Below are positions 27,500-36,898 of a DNA stretch of 64,000 nucleotides, in pieces (the stretch's first letter is position 1; the number at the start of each line of letters is the position of its first letter). Position numbers and translations under genes: made by a program. The notes below the pieces were generated by a model. It saw only the letters and a program-made list of their open reading frames with translations, searched no databases and had not been told where the DNA came from. This stretch comes from DATJLY01 sp963773665 (GTDB lineage Bacteria; Pseudomonadota; Alphaproteobacteria; ATCC43930; CGMCC-115725): the NCBI GenBank assembly GCA_963773665.1, contig CAVZBZ010000003.1, positions 248,001-312,000 on the forward strand, read 5' to 3'.

Positions 27500-28825
27500 T
27501 CAGCGCAGCGCCAGCGTCTTCTGGAAATCCTTGAGCGCGGCCACGAAGGCGTCGGGGCGGTAGGTCTCGTTCTTGGCGAGCGACTCGTAGAGGCCGTTGA
27601 GCGCGTCGTTCATCGCCTTGGCCTGCGCCTCGCTGGCACCGCCCGCTTGCCGCATCGCGCTCGCGATCGAGGCGAGCGCCATGGTGGCCTGCTCGGCGCC
27701 CGGATAGTCGGCGGCGTCGCGGGCGAGCCCGGCGCCGATCACGCCGTCGGCGAGCGCGCGCATGTCGTCCGGCCCGAATTCGTGACGCGCGACGACGGGC
27801 ACGAGCTGGCTCGCGATCTGCCGCAGCGCGCGCGCCTCGCGCTCGACCGCGGCCCAGCTCTCGGTGCTGGCGCGGTGCAGCGCGAGGAGATGGTCGGCGA
27901 GCGGCTTTGCCTGTTCCGGCGCCACGCGCTCGGCGATGACATGCAGCATGATCGCGTTCGCGTCGTTCAACGGCGGCAGGCCGGGCGGAAGCTGCGCCGC
28001 GGGCCGCTGCTGCCAGCGCAGCTCGTCCATGCCGTGATGGCAGGCGGTGCAGTCGAACAGCACGAGCTCGGGGAAGAGGCCTTTGGGCGCGTGCTTCGGA
28101 TCGAGCACCACAGCCATGAATTTCTCGAGCGCGACGGCCTGTCCCACCGCCCAGACGCGCACGTCGTTCACCGGCCCCTTGCGCTCGATGTAAGTCTTGT
28201 CGATGACGAAATGCGCGGGCTCGGCCGCGGTGTAGGTGTCGAGCTCGAAGCCCATGCGCGGGTGGCCCGCGCCCATGATGAGGTGCGTGACGAAGCGCTT
28301 GTCGTCGCCCATGTGGCACGACAGGCATTTTTCCGCGCGCGCCACCGGCTGGTCGGTCGGATAAAGGCCGGCGGCGACGTTCTCGGCGTGGCTCGCGCCC
28401 GAGATGTGCACGCCGAGCCAGGTCTTGGCGCCGCCGTGGCATGCCTCGCAGCCGACGCCGTCCGAGATCTGGAACTGCGGCCCGCGATGGTCGGGCGCGA
28501 CGTTGTCGGCGTGGCAGTCGAGGCAGATCGCGGCGGTGCGCGCGTCGCCCAGGCCGAGATTGCGGGCGATGCGCTCGCCGCGCTCTTCGCCGAGCACGGC
28601 ATACGCCTTGGCGTGCTTGTCCTTGCGCGACCAGGTTATGTATTCGTTCTGCGTCACCGACGAGCCCTTCAAGGGCTGCACCGCGCCGTGGCAGGTGCTG
28701 CCGGCGCAGCTCGCCACGCCGAGATGGACCGCATCGGCCGTCGCAGGCCCCTGCGCTGCAGCCGACGCCATAACCCCCCAGCACAGCACCATGCCGGCAA
28801 GAGCCCGCAGCAGCATCGTTGTCAT
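27500..28825 (-). CDS. Secreted pentaheme c-type cytochrome
   Basis: The ATG at 28825 (MTTMLLRALAGMV) has a G-rich ribosome site and opens a clear signal peptide ending ASAAAQ; the open frame further upstream is not coding-like. 441 residues. It has four CXXCH motifs (CLDCH, CEACH, CLSCH, CTACH) and an N-terminal CAGSTCH, a CX4CH spacing that is also found in some cytochrome c554-like proteins. The order and the SCAGSTCHGAVQ start match the 'cytochrome c554-related multiheme' group. The C-terminal third is helical and heme-free. It probably acts as a periplasmic carrier or oxidoreductase. It is convergent with the prepilin peptidase and divergent from the TpsB gene. Confidence 0.85.
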   Translation of the reverse strand: MTTMLLRALAGMVLCWGVMASAAAQGPATADAVHLGVASCAGSTCHGAVQPLKGSSVTQNEYITWSRKDKHAKAYAVLGEERGERIARNLGLGDARTAAICLDCHADNVAPDHRGPQFQISDGVGCEACHGGAKTWLGVHISGASHAENVAAGLYPTDQPVARAEKCLSCHMGDDKRFVTHLIMGAGHPRMGFELDTYTAAEPAHFVIDKTYIERKGPVNDVRVWAVGQAVALEKFMAVVLDPKHAPKGLFPELVLFDCTACHHGMDELRWQQRPAAQLPPGLPPLNDANAIMLHVIAERVAPEQAKPLADHLLALHRASTESWAAVEREARALRQIASQLVPVVARHEFGPDDMRALADGVIGAGLARDAADYPGAEQATMALASIASAMRQAGGASEAQAKAMNDALNGLYESLAKNETYRPDAFVAALKDFQKTLALR

Positions 28826-28988
28826 TGCCCCCCGCAGGACGATCGCTTGACCCGCGACAAGGCTAAACGTGCCGGTCCCTTCTTGCAACCTCACCGCACT
28901 CCAAGGCACAGGATAGTTTCCTCGTGCGATCATTTCGGTTATCCTCGCCGCTCGTTGGCGGCCGGACTCAAGGTCGAAAAACGGGGGA
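28826..28988. promoter_or_regulatory. Shared divergent promoter region
   Basis: The 163-base gap between the leftward pentaheme cytochrome and the rightward TpsB gene must carry promoters for both, since both genes begin here. I could not assign individual boxes with confidence and saw no obvious palindromic operator. Confidence 0.4.
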
Positions 28989-30833
28989 ATGAGGACTTTG
29001 CAGCGGGGGGCACGGGCCGGGGCCGGCGGGTTCCGGTCGATGGAAATGTCGCGCGGCCGGGGCGCCGCGCTCGCGCGCATGGGCTTTTTGTGCGGCGCGT
29101 CGATTGCCGCGCTGTGCGCGGCCGGGTCGGCCCCGGCGCAGGTATCGCCGACGCCGTTTCCGGGCCAGCCCGAGCCCGGGCGCAACGTCCCGCCGCCGTC
29201 GCCCGCGCCTTCGCCGCAGTTCGAGTTCAGCATCCCGGCGCCGCAGCGCGGCCCGGTGCCGCGCGCCGTCGACGAGATCGAGTTCGACGTCATGGACATC
29301 CAAGTCCACGGCGCGACGATCTTCCCGCCCGAGGATTTCAAGCCGCTCTATGCCTCGCTCATCGGCACCAAGGCGCATCTCTCGGACGTCATCGGCGTCG
29401 CCGACAAGATCGAGGCCCTGTACCGCGCCCACGGCTATGTCCTGACGCGCGCCTACGTGCCGCCGCAGACCGTGTCGAGCGGCGTGTTCCAGATCAACGT
29501 GGTCGAAGGCTACGTTAAGGCGGCGGCGGTGAGCGGCGGCGACGACGCGTCGCGCGACCGCGTCGAGGCCTATGTCCAGCCGGTGACGCAGGAGCGGCCG
29601 GCGACGCTCGCGACCATGGAGCGCGGCCTGCTTCTGTCGAACGATCTGCCCGGCACCTCGGCCGCGGGCTTGCTGCGCCCGTCGCCGACCGAGCCCGGCG
29701 CTTCCGATCTCCTGGTCACGCTGCAGCAGCAGCCGTGGGAAGCGACCGGCTATACCGACAATCGCGGCGCCGCGATCACCGGGCCCTGGACCTTGGGCGT
29801 GCAGGGCATCGCCAACACGCTCCATTACGTGCCGGGCCAGGTCATGCTCGACCTGTCGGGTACGCCCGACTTCCAGCAGCGCCGGCTGCTCCAGGGCCAT
29901 TATGTCCGCCCGGTCGGGCTGCGCGGCGCGCTCTTCACCGTGCAGGGCGTGGTCGCGCACGGCTCGCCGGCGGCGCAGGGCGGCGCGCTCGTCAGCGACA
30001 GCTATGCCCTGGGCATGCGGCTCAGCTATCCGATCAAGGTCACGCGGCCGACCCGGATCACGATCGAAGGCGGCCTGACCGCCCAGTCGGCGACCGTCCA
30101 GGCGGCGGGACAGGCCGCCGCCGTCGCCGGCGCGTTCTCGTCGCCGACCTACAACGACGATCACTGGCGCGAGATCGACGCCGCCCTCACGGTGGAGCAG
30201 CGCGGCCTCATTTTTGATTCAACGACCGGCGCCACCTTCGGCGTGACGCAGGGCATCCCGATGTTCGGCGCCAAGAGCACGGCGCCCTTCGCGTCGGGGT
30301 TGCCGGGACCGCCGGCCTATCCCGGCGCGGCAGCCGGCGGCTCGGTCGGATTTACCAAATATACCCTCGTCGTGCAGCACGACCAGCCGATCAAGGGACC
30401 GTGGAGCGCCAATTTCCACGGCCTCGGCCAGTGGACGAGCGAGCGCCTCGTCATCGGCGAGCAGACCAGCTTCGGCGGCTCCGGCATCGGCCGCGGCTAC
30501 GACCCCGCCTCGCTTGCCGCCGACGCCGGCGTCGGTCTCGCGAGCGAGGTCCGCTATGACATGCATTTGCCCGAGTATTATCTCGATACCGCGCAGTTCT
30601 ATTATTTCTTCGACGCCGCTAGGATCATGCCGCGGCACAGCGACGAGCCCCTTCCGGGGTTCGGGCTCACGCCGCGCCATTCGCTGCTCTCGACCGGCTT
30701 CGGGGTGCGTGTAGCATTGCTGCAAAGGGTCACGAGTGGTATAGAATTCGCCCAACAGTTGAGAGGCGTGCCCAATAACGACGCTGGAAAAACCGGAGCG
30801 CGAATTCTCTTCAATGCGGCGGTGCGGTTCTAG
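28989..30833 (+). CDS. Two-partner secretion transporter, ShlB/FhaC family (TpsB)
   Basis: 614 residues from the ATG at 28989; an internal start (MEMSRG, 29040) is possible. After a signal sequence and a Pro-rich stretch there is a POTRA domain (about residues 95-175, including IEALYRAHGYVLTRAYVPPQ). A 16-strand barrel region follows, with the lid-loop motif FGGSGIGRGYDP and a terminal Phe (FNAAVRF). This is the outer-membrane pore of type Vb secretion, which exports a large TpsA exoprotein or enzyme. No TpsA-like protein is in the window. The following genes run the same way after a 129-base gap. Confidence 0.88.
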   Translation: MRTLQRGARAGAGGFRSMEMSRGRGAALARMGFLCGASIAALCAAGSAPAQVSPTPFPGQPEPGRNVPPPSPAPSPQFEFSIPAPQRGPVPRAVDEIEFDVMDIQVHGATIFPPEDFKPLYASLIGTKAHLSDVIGVADKIEALYRAHGYVLTRAYVPPQTVSSGVFQINVVEGYVKAAAVSGGDDASRDRVEAYVQPVTQERPATLATMERGLLLSNDLPGTSAAGLLRPSPTEPGASDLLVTLQQQPWEATGYTDNRGAAITGPWTLGVQGIANTLHYVPGQVMLDLSGTPDFQQRRLLQGHYVRPVGLRGALFTVQGVVAHGSPAAQGGALVSDSYALGMRLSYPIKVTRPTRITIEGGLTAQSATVQAAGQAAAVAGAFSSPTYNDDHWREIDAALTVEQRGLIFDSTTGATFGVTQGIPMFGAKSTAPFASGLPGPPAYPGAAAGGSVGFTKYTLVVQHDQPIKGPWSANFHGLGQWTSERLVIGEQTSFGGSGIGRGYDPASLAADAGVGLASEVRYDMHLPEYYLDTAQFYYFFDAARIMPRHSDEPLPGFGLTPRHSLLSTGFGVRVALLQRVTSGIEFAQQLRGVPNNDAGKTGARILFNAAVRF

Positions 30834-30962
30834 GTTTTTTTGACGGCTGGGCCAATGGCTCCGAGTGCGGTGAATGTTCGGTGTGGTGCCGCGGCGGATC
30901 GGTGCGCGGCGGCGACCTTGTCGCATCCGCAAACCGCCGGACACGGCAGGGAGACGAGACAC

Positions 30963-33900
30963 ATGAGTATGGGTTATTTGCGCGGGGCGCTGGTCGCGCT
31001 TGCCGTCGTCGCGGTATCGCACGCCGCCGCTGCGCAACAGGCGGCGGCGCCCGCCGCCGCATCCGCGCCCGCCGCCGCGCCCGCGCCGAAGGCCGCCGCC
31101 ACCTCCGGGACCGCGGTCGGCGCCGATCTCGATGGCGTGCCGTGCCGCTGGGAGGCGCGCACCGATTTTCCCGCCGAGCGCGGCGCGCCTTTGCCGGCCA
31201 ACATCTTTTGCGGCGACGCCAAGCGGCCGACCGGCACGGTCTCGGCGCTGCTCGTTCCGCCGTCGCTGCCGACCGATCCGGCGGCGCGCCACCAGGCGAT
31301 CGAGCGCGCGATCGCGGACACCGCCGTCGGGCGCGACGACGAGACCCGCATGTCCTGCTCCGCTTCCGTCTGGGAACAGACCCAGGGCGGTATCGACATG
31401 ATGCTGCAGCCGTGCGCCCTCAACGACAGCGAATGGCCGCAGGTGATCGTGGTGGCGCAGATCGGGCAATTGCTGCTGCGCGGCGAGGGGCTGCCGACGG
31501 CGCTGCCGGCGATCGAGGTCGCGATGGCGCGGCTTGCCGGCAAGGACGGGAGCGAAGCCGCCGCCTTCGCCGCGGCGAGCGCACCGCACGACCGGCTGGT
31601 GAAGCTCGCCGGCGAGCGCTGGCTCAGGGCGACCGCCGCCGACTACGACAATTACGGCGAACTCACCGAGACCGCGCGCATCGAGGCGAGCCGCAAGAAC
31701 TTCTCCGGTGCCGAGGGCCATTACCGCCGCGCGCTCGAGATTCTCGACAATGTGTTCGGCGATCAGTCGCCGGGCGTCGGCCTCCTCCTCATGGAGGTCG
31801 CTCTCCAGATCAGCAACCAGGAACGGTTCGATGAGGCAGCGGCCTTGTTCCGCCGCGCCGATCCGATCATCCAGGCGAACGGCACCGCCGCCGACCGCGC
31901 GCGGCTCCTGCTCTATCAGGCGTTCGACGCGGCCAACCGCGGCCGCTTCGACGAGGCGCTCGAATTCGCCGAGAATTCCGCCGGCACATGGCGCGGCATC
32001 ATCAACGAGGGCGGCTTCAACGCCAGCGAGCTCAACGCCGACCTGTCGCAGTCGCCCGAACGCGGCGAACTGGCCTTCAGCCTCGACCTCGCCGCCGAGA
32101 TGGCGCTCCGCACCGGCAACCTCGCCGCCGCCGACGCCGATGCGTCCGAGGCGGCGCAGATCATCACCGAGATGACGACGCTGCCGCCGTGGTGGCGCGC
32201 CGAGGTGCTGACCACGATCGGCGAGATCCGCGCCGCGCAGGGCCGGCCTGACGACGCCGACAACGCCTTCCGCGCCGCGCTCATCCTGCAGCAGCGCCTG
32301 TTCGGCAACACCGCGCCGACCGCGGTGACCTATCTCGTCTTCGCCCGCGTGTTCGCCGAGGAGCGGCTCTACGAGGAGTCGATCCGCTCGTTCAGCCTCG
32401 CGCTCGACATCCTGCGCGAGGACGAGGTCGCGCGCTCGGAGGTGGTGGTCGATCAGATCACGCCGTTCGTGGTCGCGGCGAACGCGGTCGCGCAGAAGGA
32501 TCCAAGCCAGCGCGCCAAGCTCGACTCCGAGCTGTTCGAGGCGAGCCAGCTGATCGGCAAGAGTCTCGTGGACGACACGGTCAACCGCGTCGCGGCGCGG
32601 CTTGCCGAGGCGGCGCCGGCGATCGCCGGGCTGGTCAACGATCTCGAGCAGGCGCGCCGCGCGCGCGATTCGGCGCGCCTCGCGCTCGCGCAGGAAGTGT
32701 CGCTGCCGGACGATCAGCGCGGCAGCGACCGCGAGAACGCGATGATCGCGCAGATCAACGCCGCCGCGGCCAAGTCGGACGCGCTCGAGAAGCGCATCAC
32801 GGCGGAATTTCCCGATTATTCGAAATTCGCCAATCCCGGCCCGGCCCAGCTCTCGGAAGTGCAGGACCAGCTGCGCCCCGACGAGGCGCTCGTCCTGTTC
32901 GAGGCCGGGCGCGAGCGCAGCTTCGTCATCCTGGTGCGCAAGGACAGCATGATGGCGCGGCCGCTCGCGCTCGACGCCGGCGCGATGGGCGACAGCGTCG
33001 CCACTCTGCGCAAGGCCTTCGTCGTGCGCGAGCGCCAGGTTGAGGCGTTCGACCTCGGCCGGTCCTATACGCTCTATCGCGGCCTGTTCGGCGCGATCGA
33101 GTCGGGGCTGCAAGGGGTGAACCACCTCATCGTCGTGCCGACCGGCCCGCTCGCGAGCCTGCCGCTCGGCCTCCTGGTGACCAAGAGTCCGAGCGCCGCG
33201 CCGCGCGACTATGCCCGCGCGGAATGGCTCTTGCGCCGCACCGCGATCAGCGAAGTGCCGTCGGCGCGCGCCTTCATCGGGCTGCGCGAACTCGGCAATT
33301 CGACGCCGGCGACGCGCCCGCTGCTCGCCGTCGCCAACCCGAATTTCTCAGGCGGCGCGCCCAAGGCGGGCCAGGTCTCGGGCCTCGAGGCGCTCGAGAA
33401 CCAGTGCCGCGACGAGGGACCGGTGCCGCCGCAGCTGCTGCGCGCACTGCAGCCGCTGCCCGACACCGCCGACGAGGTGCGCAAGGTCGCGGCGATCCTC
33501 CATGCCGACAGCGGCTCGCTGCTGATGGGCAACGACGCGACCGAGCCGCGTTTCCGCGCCATGCTGGTCGCCGATTACCGCGTGCTCTACTTCGCGACGC
33601 ACGGCCTTCTGCCGACGGCGCTGCGCTGCCAGTCGGAGCCGGCCCTCGTGCTGTCGCCGCCGGCGCTGCCCGCCGCGACCCGCGACGCGGACGGCGTCCT
33701 CGACGCGAGCGAGGTGGCGCAGCTCCGCCTCAATGCCGATCTCGTCGTGCTGTCGGCTTGCAACACCGCCACCGCGGGCGGGCAGTTCGGCGGCGAATCG
33801 CTGTCGGGCCTCGCCGGCGCGTTCTTCCATGCCGGCGCGCGCACCATCCTCGCCAGCAACTGGGAGGTTCCCTCGGCGCAGACGGTGCAGCTCATGACCG

Positions 33901-34124
33901 GCCTGTTCGAGCGGCTCGGCCCAAATCTCAACGGCGGGATTGCCGAGGCGCTGCGCCAGTCGCAGCTCGCTCTGACAACGAAACCCGAGACGGCCCATCC
34001 GTTTTTCTGGGCCGCGTTTACCTTGATCGGCGACGGCGGTGTGGTCCAACCGCGCCGCAATGCCGTATCGTCGAACACGCTTCCTGTAGCCAGCGCAGCG
34101 CCTTCATCGGAGAAGCCGCAATGA
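30963..34124 (+). CDS. Exported TPR-CHAT domain protein (caspase-like fold)
   Basis: I start at the ATG at 30963, which has a GGGAGACGAG site and opens a signal peptide (LVALAVVAVSHAAAAQ). 1053 residues. The middle consists of TPR-like helical repeats (about 230-560), followed by a coiled segment. The C-terminal CHAT domain has the candidate catalytic dyad His880 (FATHG) and Cys933 (LSACNTA), then GLAGAFFHAGARTILASNW. CHAT proteins are cysteine peptidases or inactive relatives used in signalling and defence; here the signal peptide predicts a periplasmic or exported location. It overlaps the next gene by four bases. The substrate is unknown. Confidence 0.88.
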   Translation: MSMGYLRGALVALAVVAVSHAAAAQQAAAPAAASAPAAAPAPKAAATSGTAVGADLDGVPCRWEARTDFPAERGAPLPANIFCGDAKRPTGTVSALLVPPSLPTDPAARHQAIERAIADTAVGRDDETRMSCSASVWEQTQGGIDMMLQPCALNDSEWPQVIVVAQIGQLLLRGEGLPTALPAIEVAMARLAGKDGSEAAAFAAASAPHDRLVKLAGERWLRATAADYDNYGELTETARIEASRKNFSGAEGHYRRALEILDNVFGDQSPGVGLLLMEVALQISNQERFDEAAALFRRADPIIQANGTAADRARLLLYQAFDAANRGRFDEALEFAENSAGTWRGIINEGGFNASELNADLSQSPERGELAFSLDLAAEMALRTGNLAAADADASEAAQIITEMTTLPPWWRAEVLTTIGEIRAAQGRPDDADNAFRAALILQQRLFGNTAPTAVTYLVFARVFAEERLYEESIRSFSLALDILREDEVARSEVVVDQITPFVVAANAVAQKDPSQRAKLDSELFEASQLIGKSLVDDTVNRVAARLAEAAPAIAGLVNDLEQARRARDSARLALAQEVSLPDDQRGSDRENAMIAQINAAAAKSDALEKRITAEFPDYSKFANPGPAQLSEVQDQLRPDEALVLFEAGRERSFVILVRKDSMMARPLALDAGAMGDSVATLRKAFVVRERQVEAFDLGRSYTLYRGLFGAIESGLQGVNHLIVVPTGPLASLPLGLLVTKSPSAAPRDYARAEWLLRRTAISEVPSARAFIGLRELGNSTPATRPLLAVANPNFSGGAPKAGQVSGLEALENQCRDEGPVPPQLLRALQPLPDTADEVRKVAAILHADSGSLLMGNDATEPRFRAMLVADYRVLYFATHGLLPTALRCQSEPALVLSPPALPAATRDADGVLDASEVAQLRLNADLVVLSACNTATAGGQFGGESLSGLAGAFFHAGARTILASNWEVPSAQTVQLMTGLFERLGPNLNGGIAEALRQSQLALTTKPETAHPFFWAAFTLIGDGGVVQPRRNAVSSNTLPVASAAPSSEKPQ

Positions 34125-34822
34125 TTCGCTCATTCGCACTTTCCCTCGCTCTTCTCGCCGGATTTGCCGGCGCCGCCGCCGCGTCGGAGCTGGTCGTCGT
34201 CTCGACGCACGGCCTGCGCCTCACGCCCGGCCAGACCGTCGACGGCAGCAAGTCGATCACCCTCGAGGACGGGCAGCAGGTCACGTTCCTCGCCGCAAGC
34301 GGCCAGGTGGTCGAGATCAGCGGTCCGTTCAACGGCGCCCCGGACGGCCAGGTCAAGGGCGGCAGCGGCGATGCCGCCTCGGCGGTCACTGCCCTCCTCA
34401 CCGAGCGCCAGGCCCGCACCAGCGAGGTCGGGGTGGTGCGCGGCGAGAACGACGTGAAGCTGCCCGATCCCTGGGTCGTGGACGTGACGCATCCCGGCAC
34501 GAGCTGCGTCATCGCCGGCAACGCCGTGGTGCTGTGGCGCAGCCAGGATTTGAGCGCGACGCAGGTGTCGCTTGCGCCGGCCGACCGCAGCTGGTCGGTC
34601 TCGGGCAGCTGGCCGGCCTCGGCCGACCGCCTCGCCATGCCGCAGACCCTGCCGCTCAAGGACCGCACCAGCTATGTCATCAATATCGGCGGCAAGATGG
34701 CGCCGGTGACGGTGCGGGTGATCCCGCCCGCGGTGAGCAGCGACGTGATGCGCGCGAGCTGGATGGCCGAGGTCGGCTGCGACAACCAGGCGAACGCGCT
34801 CCTGGCGATGCTGAAAAAATAG
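34121..34822 (+). CDS. Secreted protein of unknown function in the TpsB-CHAT-cyclase cluster
   Basis: ATG at 34121 overlaps the CHAT stop (ATGA). The 233-residue product has a signal peptide (MIRSFALSLALLAGFAGAAAA) and a mature beta-rich region (STHGLRLTPGQTVDGSKSI, LEDGQQVTFLAASGQVVEI) reminiscent of the opening of FecR-like surface domains. It has two cysteines (TSCV, GCDN). I cannot name the family. Tight coupling to the CHAT protein suggests that it is that protein's periplasmic partner, inhibitor or substrate. Confidence 0.7.
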   Translation: MIRSFALSLALLAGFAGAAAASELVVVSTHGLRLTPGQTVDGSKSITLEDGQQVTFLAASGQVVEISGPFNGAPDGQVKGGSGDAASAVTALLTERQARTSEVGVVRGENDVKLPDPWVVDVTHPGTSCVIAGNAVVLWRSQDLSATQVSLAPADRSWSVSGSWPASADRLAMPQTLPLKDRTSYVINIGGKMAPVTVRVIPPAVSSDVMRASWMAEVGCDNQANALLAMLKK

Positions 34823-34843
34823 CGCCCCGGACGGGGACCTCAG

Positions 34844-36856
34844 GTGAAGCTGCGGGCAATCTTCAAGGCGTCGCTGGTGCCGGCGGCGATCGCTGTGCTG
34901 TCGGCGGGGGCCTCGATCATCCTGACGCACCAGGTCGCGTTCCTGACCCAGGCCGAGCGCTTCGTCGGCGATCTCCGGATCGCGACCCTGCTGCCGCCCG
35001 AGCCGCAGGATTCGAACATCGTCATCGCCGCAATCAACGAGGACACGCTCCAGCTCTTCCCCTATCGCTCGCCGGTCGACCGCGCCTTTCTCGCCAACCT
35101 GCTGAAGGCGCTCGATGCGAAGCAGCCGCGCGCCATCGCCATGGACGTGCTGCTCGACCAGGCGACCGAGCCGGACAAGGACGCGGCGCTCAAGACCGAG
35201 ATCCGCGCGATCAAGACCCCGCTCGTCATCAGCTATACCAGCAATCGCGAACTCGTTGACGACAAGCAGCTCGCCTACGTCAATGATTTCGTGCCGCCGC
35301 AGAACCGCGTCGCGGCCGAGATCCCGACCGACGCGTTCGGCGTGGTGCGCTGGATCCTGCCCAAGATCGAGGAGCGCGACGGCAGCACGATGCTCGATTT
35401 CGCGCGCGGCCTCCTCGCCAAGGTCGGCATCGAGACGCCCGACGCGCAGCCGGACATGGTCTGGCACGGCAGGCCTAATCCCGAGACGCCGCCGTTCAAG
35501 GAGTTTCCCGCCCATCTCGTGCCGGTGATCCCGGCCGCGTGGATCAAGGACAAGATCGTGCTGATCGGCGAGGTGGTGAGCCTGACCGACCGGCACCGCA
35601 CGCCGTTCTCGTCGGTCTATGGCGGCAACGAGGGCGCGCTCGCCGGCATCGAGATTCACGCCAACGCTGTGGCCCAGCTGCTCGAAGGCACGCCGCCGCG
35701 GAATCTCGGCGCATGGGCCGAGATCTCGCTGGTGCTGGTCATGGCGCTGTTCGGCTCGGCCTTGGGTGCCTTGCAGATTCCGCTCCTGGCGCGGGTCGCG
35801 GCGGGGTTCCTGTCGTTCGCGGTCCTGTGGGCCGGCGGCTTCGCGCTCTTCCGCCTCGAGGGCATCTCGATCGTGCTGATCAGCCCGTCGATCGCCGGCG
35901 GTCTGTCGCAATGGGGCACCGACATGGTGACCGGGCGGCAGATGCGGCGGCAGCGCGAATTCATCCAGTCCGCCTTCGGCAAGTTCGTGGCGCCCGGCGT
36001 GGTCGAGCGTCTCGTCGCGCACCCCGAGAAACTCGGGCTCGAGGGCGAGGCGCGCGACATGACGTTCCTGTTCACCGACATCGCGGGCTTCACGACGCTT
36101 TCGGAAAAGCTCGCGCAGAAGGAACAGGAAGACGGCAAGCACCGGCTCGCGCCGCTCCTCAACGATTATCTCGACCGCGTCTGCGCCGAAATCCTGAAGC
36201 TCGAAGGCACGATCGACAAGTTCATCGGCGACGCGGTGATGGTCATCTTCAACGCGCCCGCCGACCAGCCCGACCATGCCGAGCGCGCGGTCAAATGCGC
36301 GCTCGCGATCAAGCGCTGCACCGAGGCCATGCGGTCCGAACTCAATCCGGCGTTCGCGCGGGACTATCCGGACGAAGAGATCGGGCTCGGCGTGACGCGC
36401 GTCGGCGTCCACACCGGGCCGGCGGTCGTCGGCAATTTCGGCTCGCACGACAAAATGCAATACACGGCGCTCGGCGATACCGTGAACACGGCGTCGCGGC
36501 TCGAAGGCGTGAACAAGTATTTCGGCACGCATATCTGCGTCAGCGAGACGACGCGCTCGTTCATCTCGGACATCCCGTTCCGCCCGATCCACGTCATCGT
36601 GCCCAAGGGGCGCGAGGAGGCGCTCGGCATCTATGAGCCGCTCGACGAGGAGCGCGCCCATTCGCCCTACATCATGCGCTATCTCGAAGCCTACGAGCTT
36701 GCCGAGCATCGCGACCCGCGCGCCGCAAAACTGTTCGAGGAGCTGCGGAAAGAGGCGCCCGAGGAGGACCAGCTGCTGCTCGAGATCCATGTCGAGCGGC
36801 TGCGGCTTACCGACGAAGAAGCCGCCTACGGCCCCATGGTCATGCACGACAAGTAG
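34844..36856 (+). CDS. CHASE2-domain adenylate cyclase (class III)
   Basis: GTG start at 34844. 670 residues: one N-terminal helix (about 8-28), a periplasmic CHASE2 sensor (about 35-280, including PRAIAMDVLLDQ and IVLIGEVVSLTDRHRTP), three helices (about 290-365), then a class III cyclase domain. Catalytic features: metal-binding FLFTDIAGFT and FIGDAVMVIF, base-recognition Lys in HDKMQYT with Asp in LGDTVNTASR (the adenylate pattern), and the same segment supplies Asn and Arg. It should make cAMP in response to a periplasmic signal. The neighbouring secreted and CHAT proteins are plausible signal sources; cNMP-binding proteins are encoded at 1069 and 4270. Confidence 0.93.
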   Translation: MKLRAIFKASLVPAAIAVLSAGASIILTHQVAFLTQAERFVGDLRIATLLPPEPQDSNIVIAAINEDTLQLFPYRSPVDRAFLANLLKALDAKQPRAIAMDVLLDQATEPDKDAALKTEIRAIKTPLVISYTSNRELVDDKQLAYVNDFVPPQNRVAAEIPTDAFGVVRWILPKIEERDGSTMLDFARGLLAKVGIETPDAQPDMVWHGRPNPETPPFKEFPAHLVPVIPAAWIKDKIVLIGEVVSLTDRHRTPFSSVYGGNEGALAGIEIHANAVAQLLEGTPPRNLGAWAEISLVLVMALFGSALGALQIPLLARVAAGFLSFAVLWAGGFALFRLEGISIVLISPSIAGGLSQWGTDMVTGRQMRRQREFIQSAFGKFVAPGVVERLVAHPEKLGLEGEARDMTFLFTDIAGFTTLSEKLAQKEQEDGKHRLAPLLNDYLDRVCAEILKLEGTIDKFIGDAVMVIFNAPADQPDHAERAVKCALAIKRCTEAMRSELNPAFARDYPDEEIGLGVTRVGVHTGPAVVGNFGSHDKMQYTALGDTVNTASRLEGVNKYFGTHICVSETTRSFISDIPFRPIHVIVPKGREEALGIYEPLDEERAHSPYIMRYLEAYELAEHRDPRAAKLFEELRKEAPEEDQLLLEIHVERLRLTDEEAAYGPMVMHDK

Positions 36857-36898
36857 GACGGCAGCGCTCGCGCCGCCGCTGCGCGCGGCGCGGAAAAC

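Noticed and set aside
30963..34124. CHAT-TPR protein as a CRISPR type III-E (Craspase) component
   Set aside because: No Cas gene, repeat array or effector is nearby, and a signal peptide predicts export.
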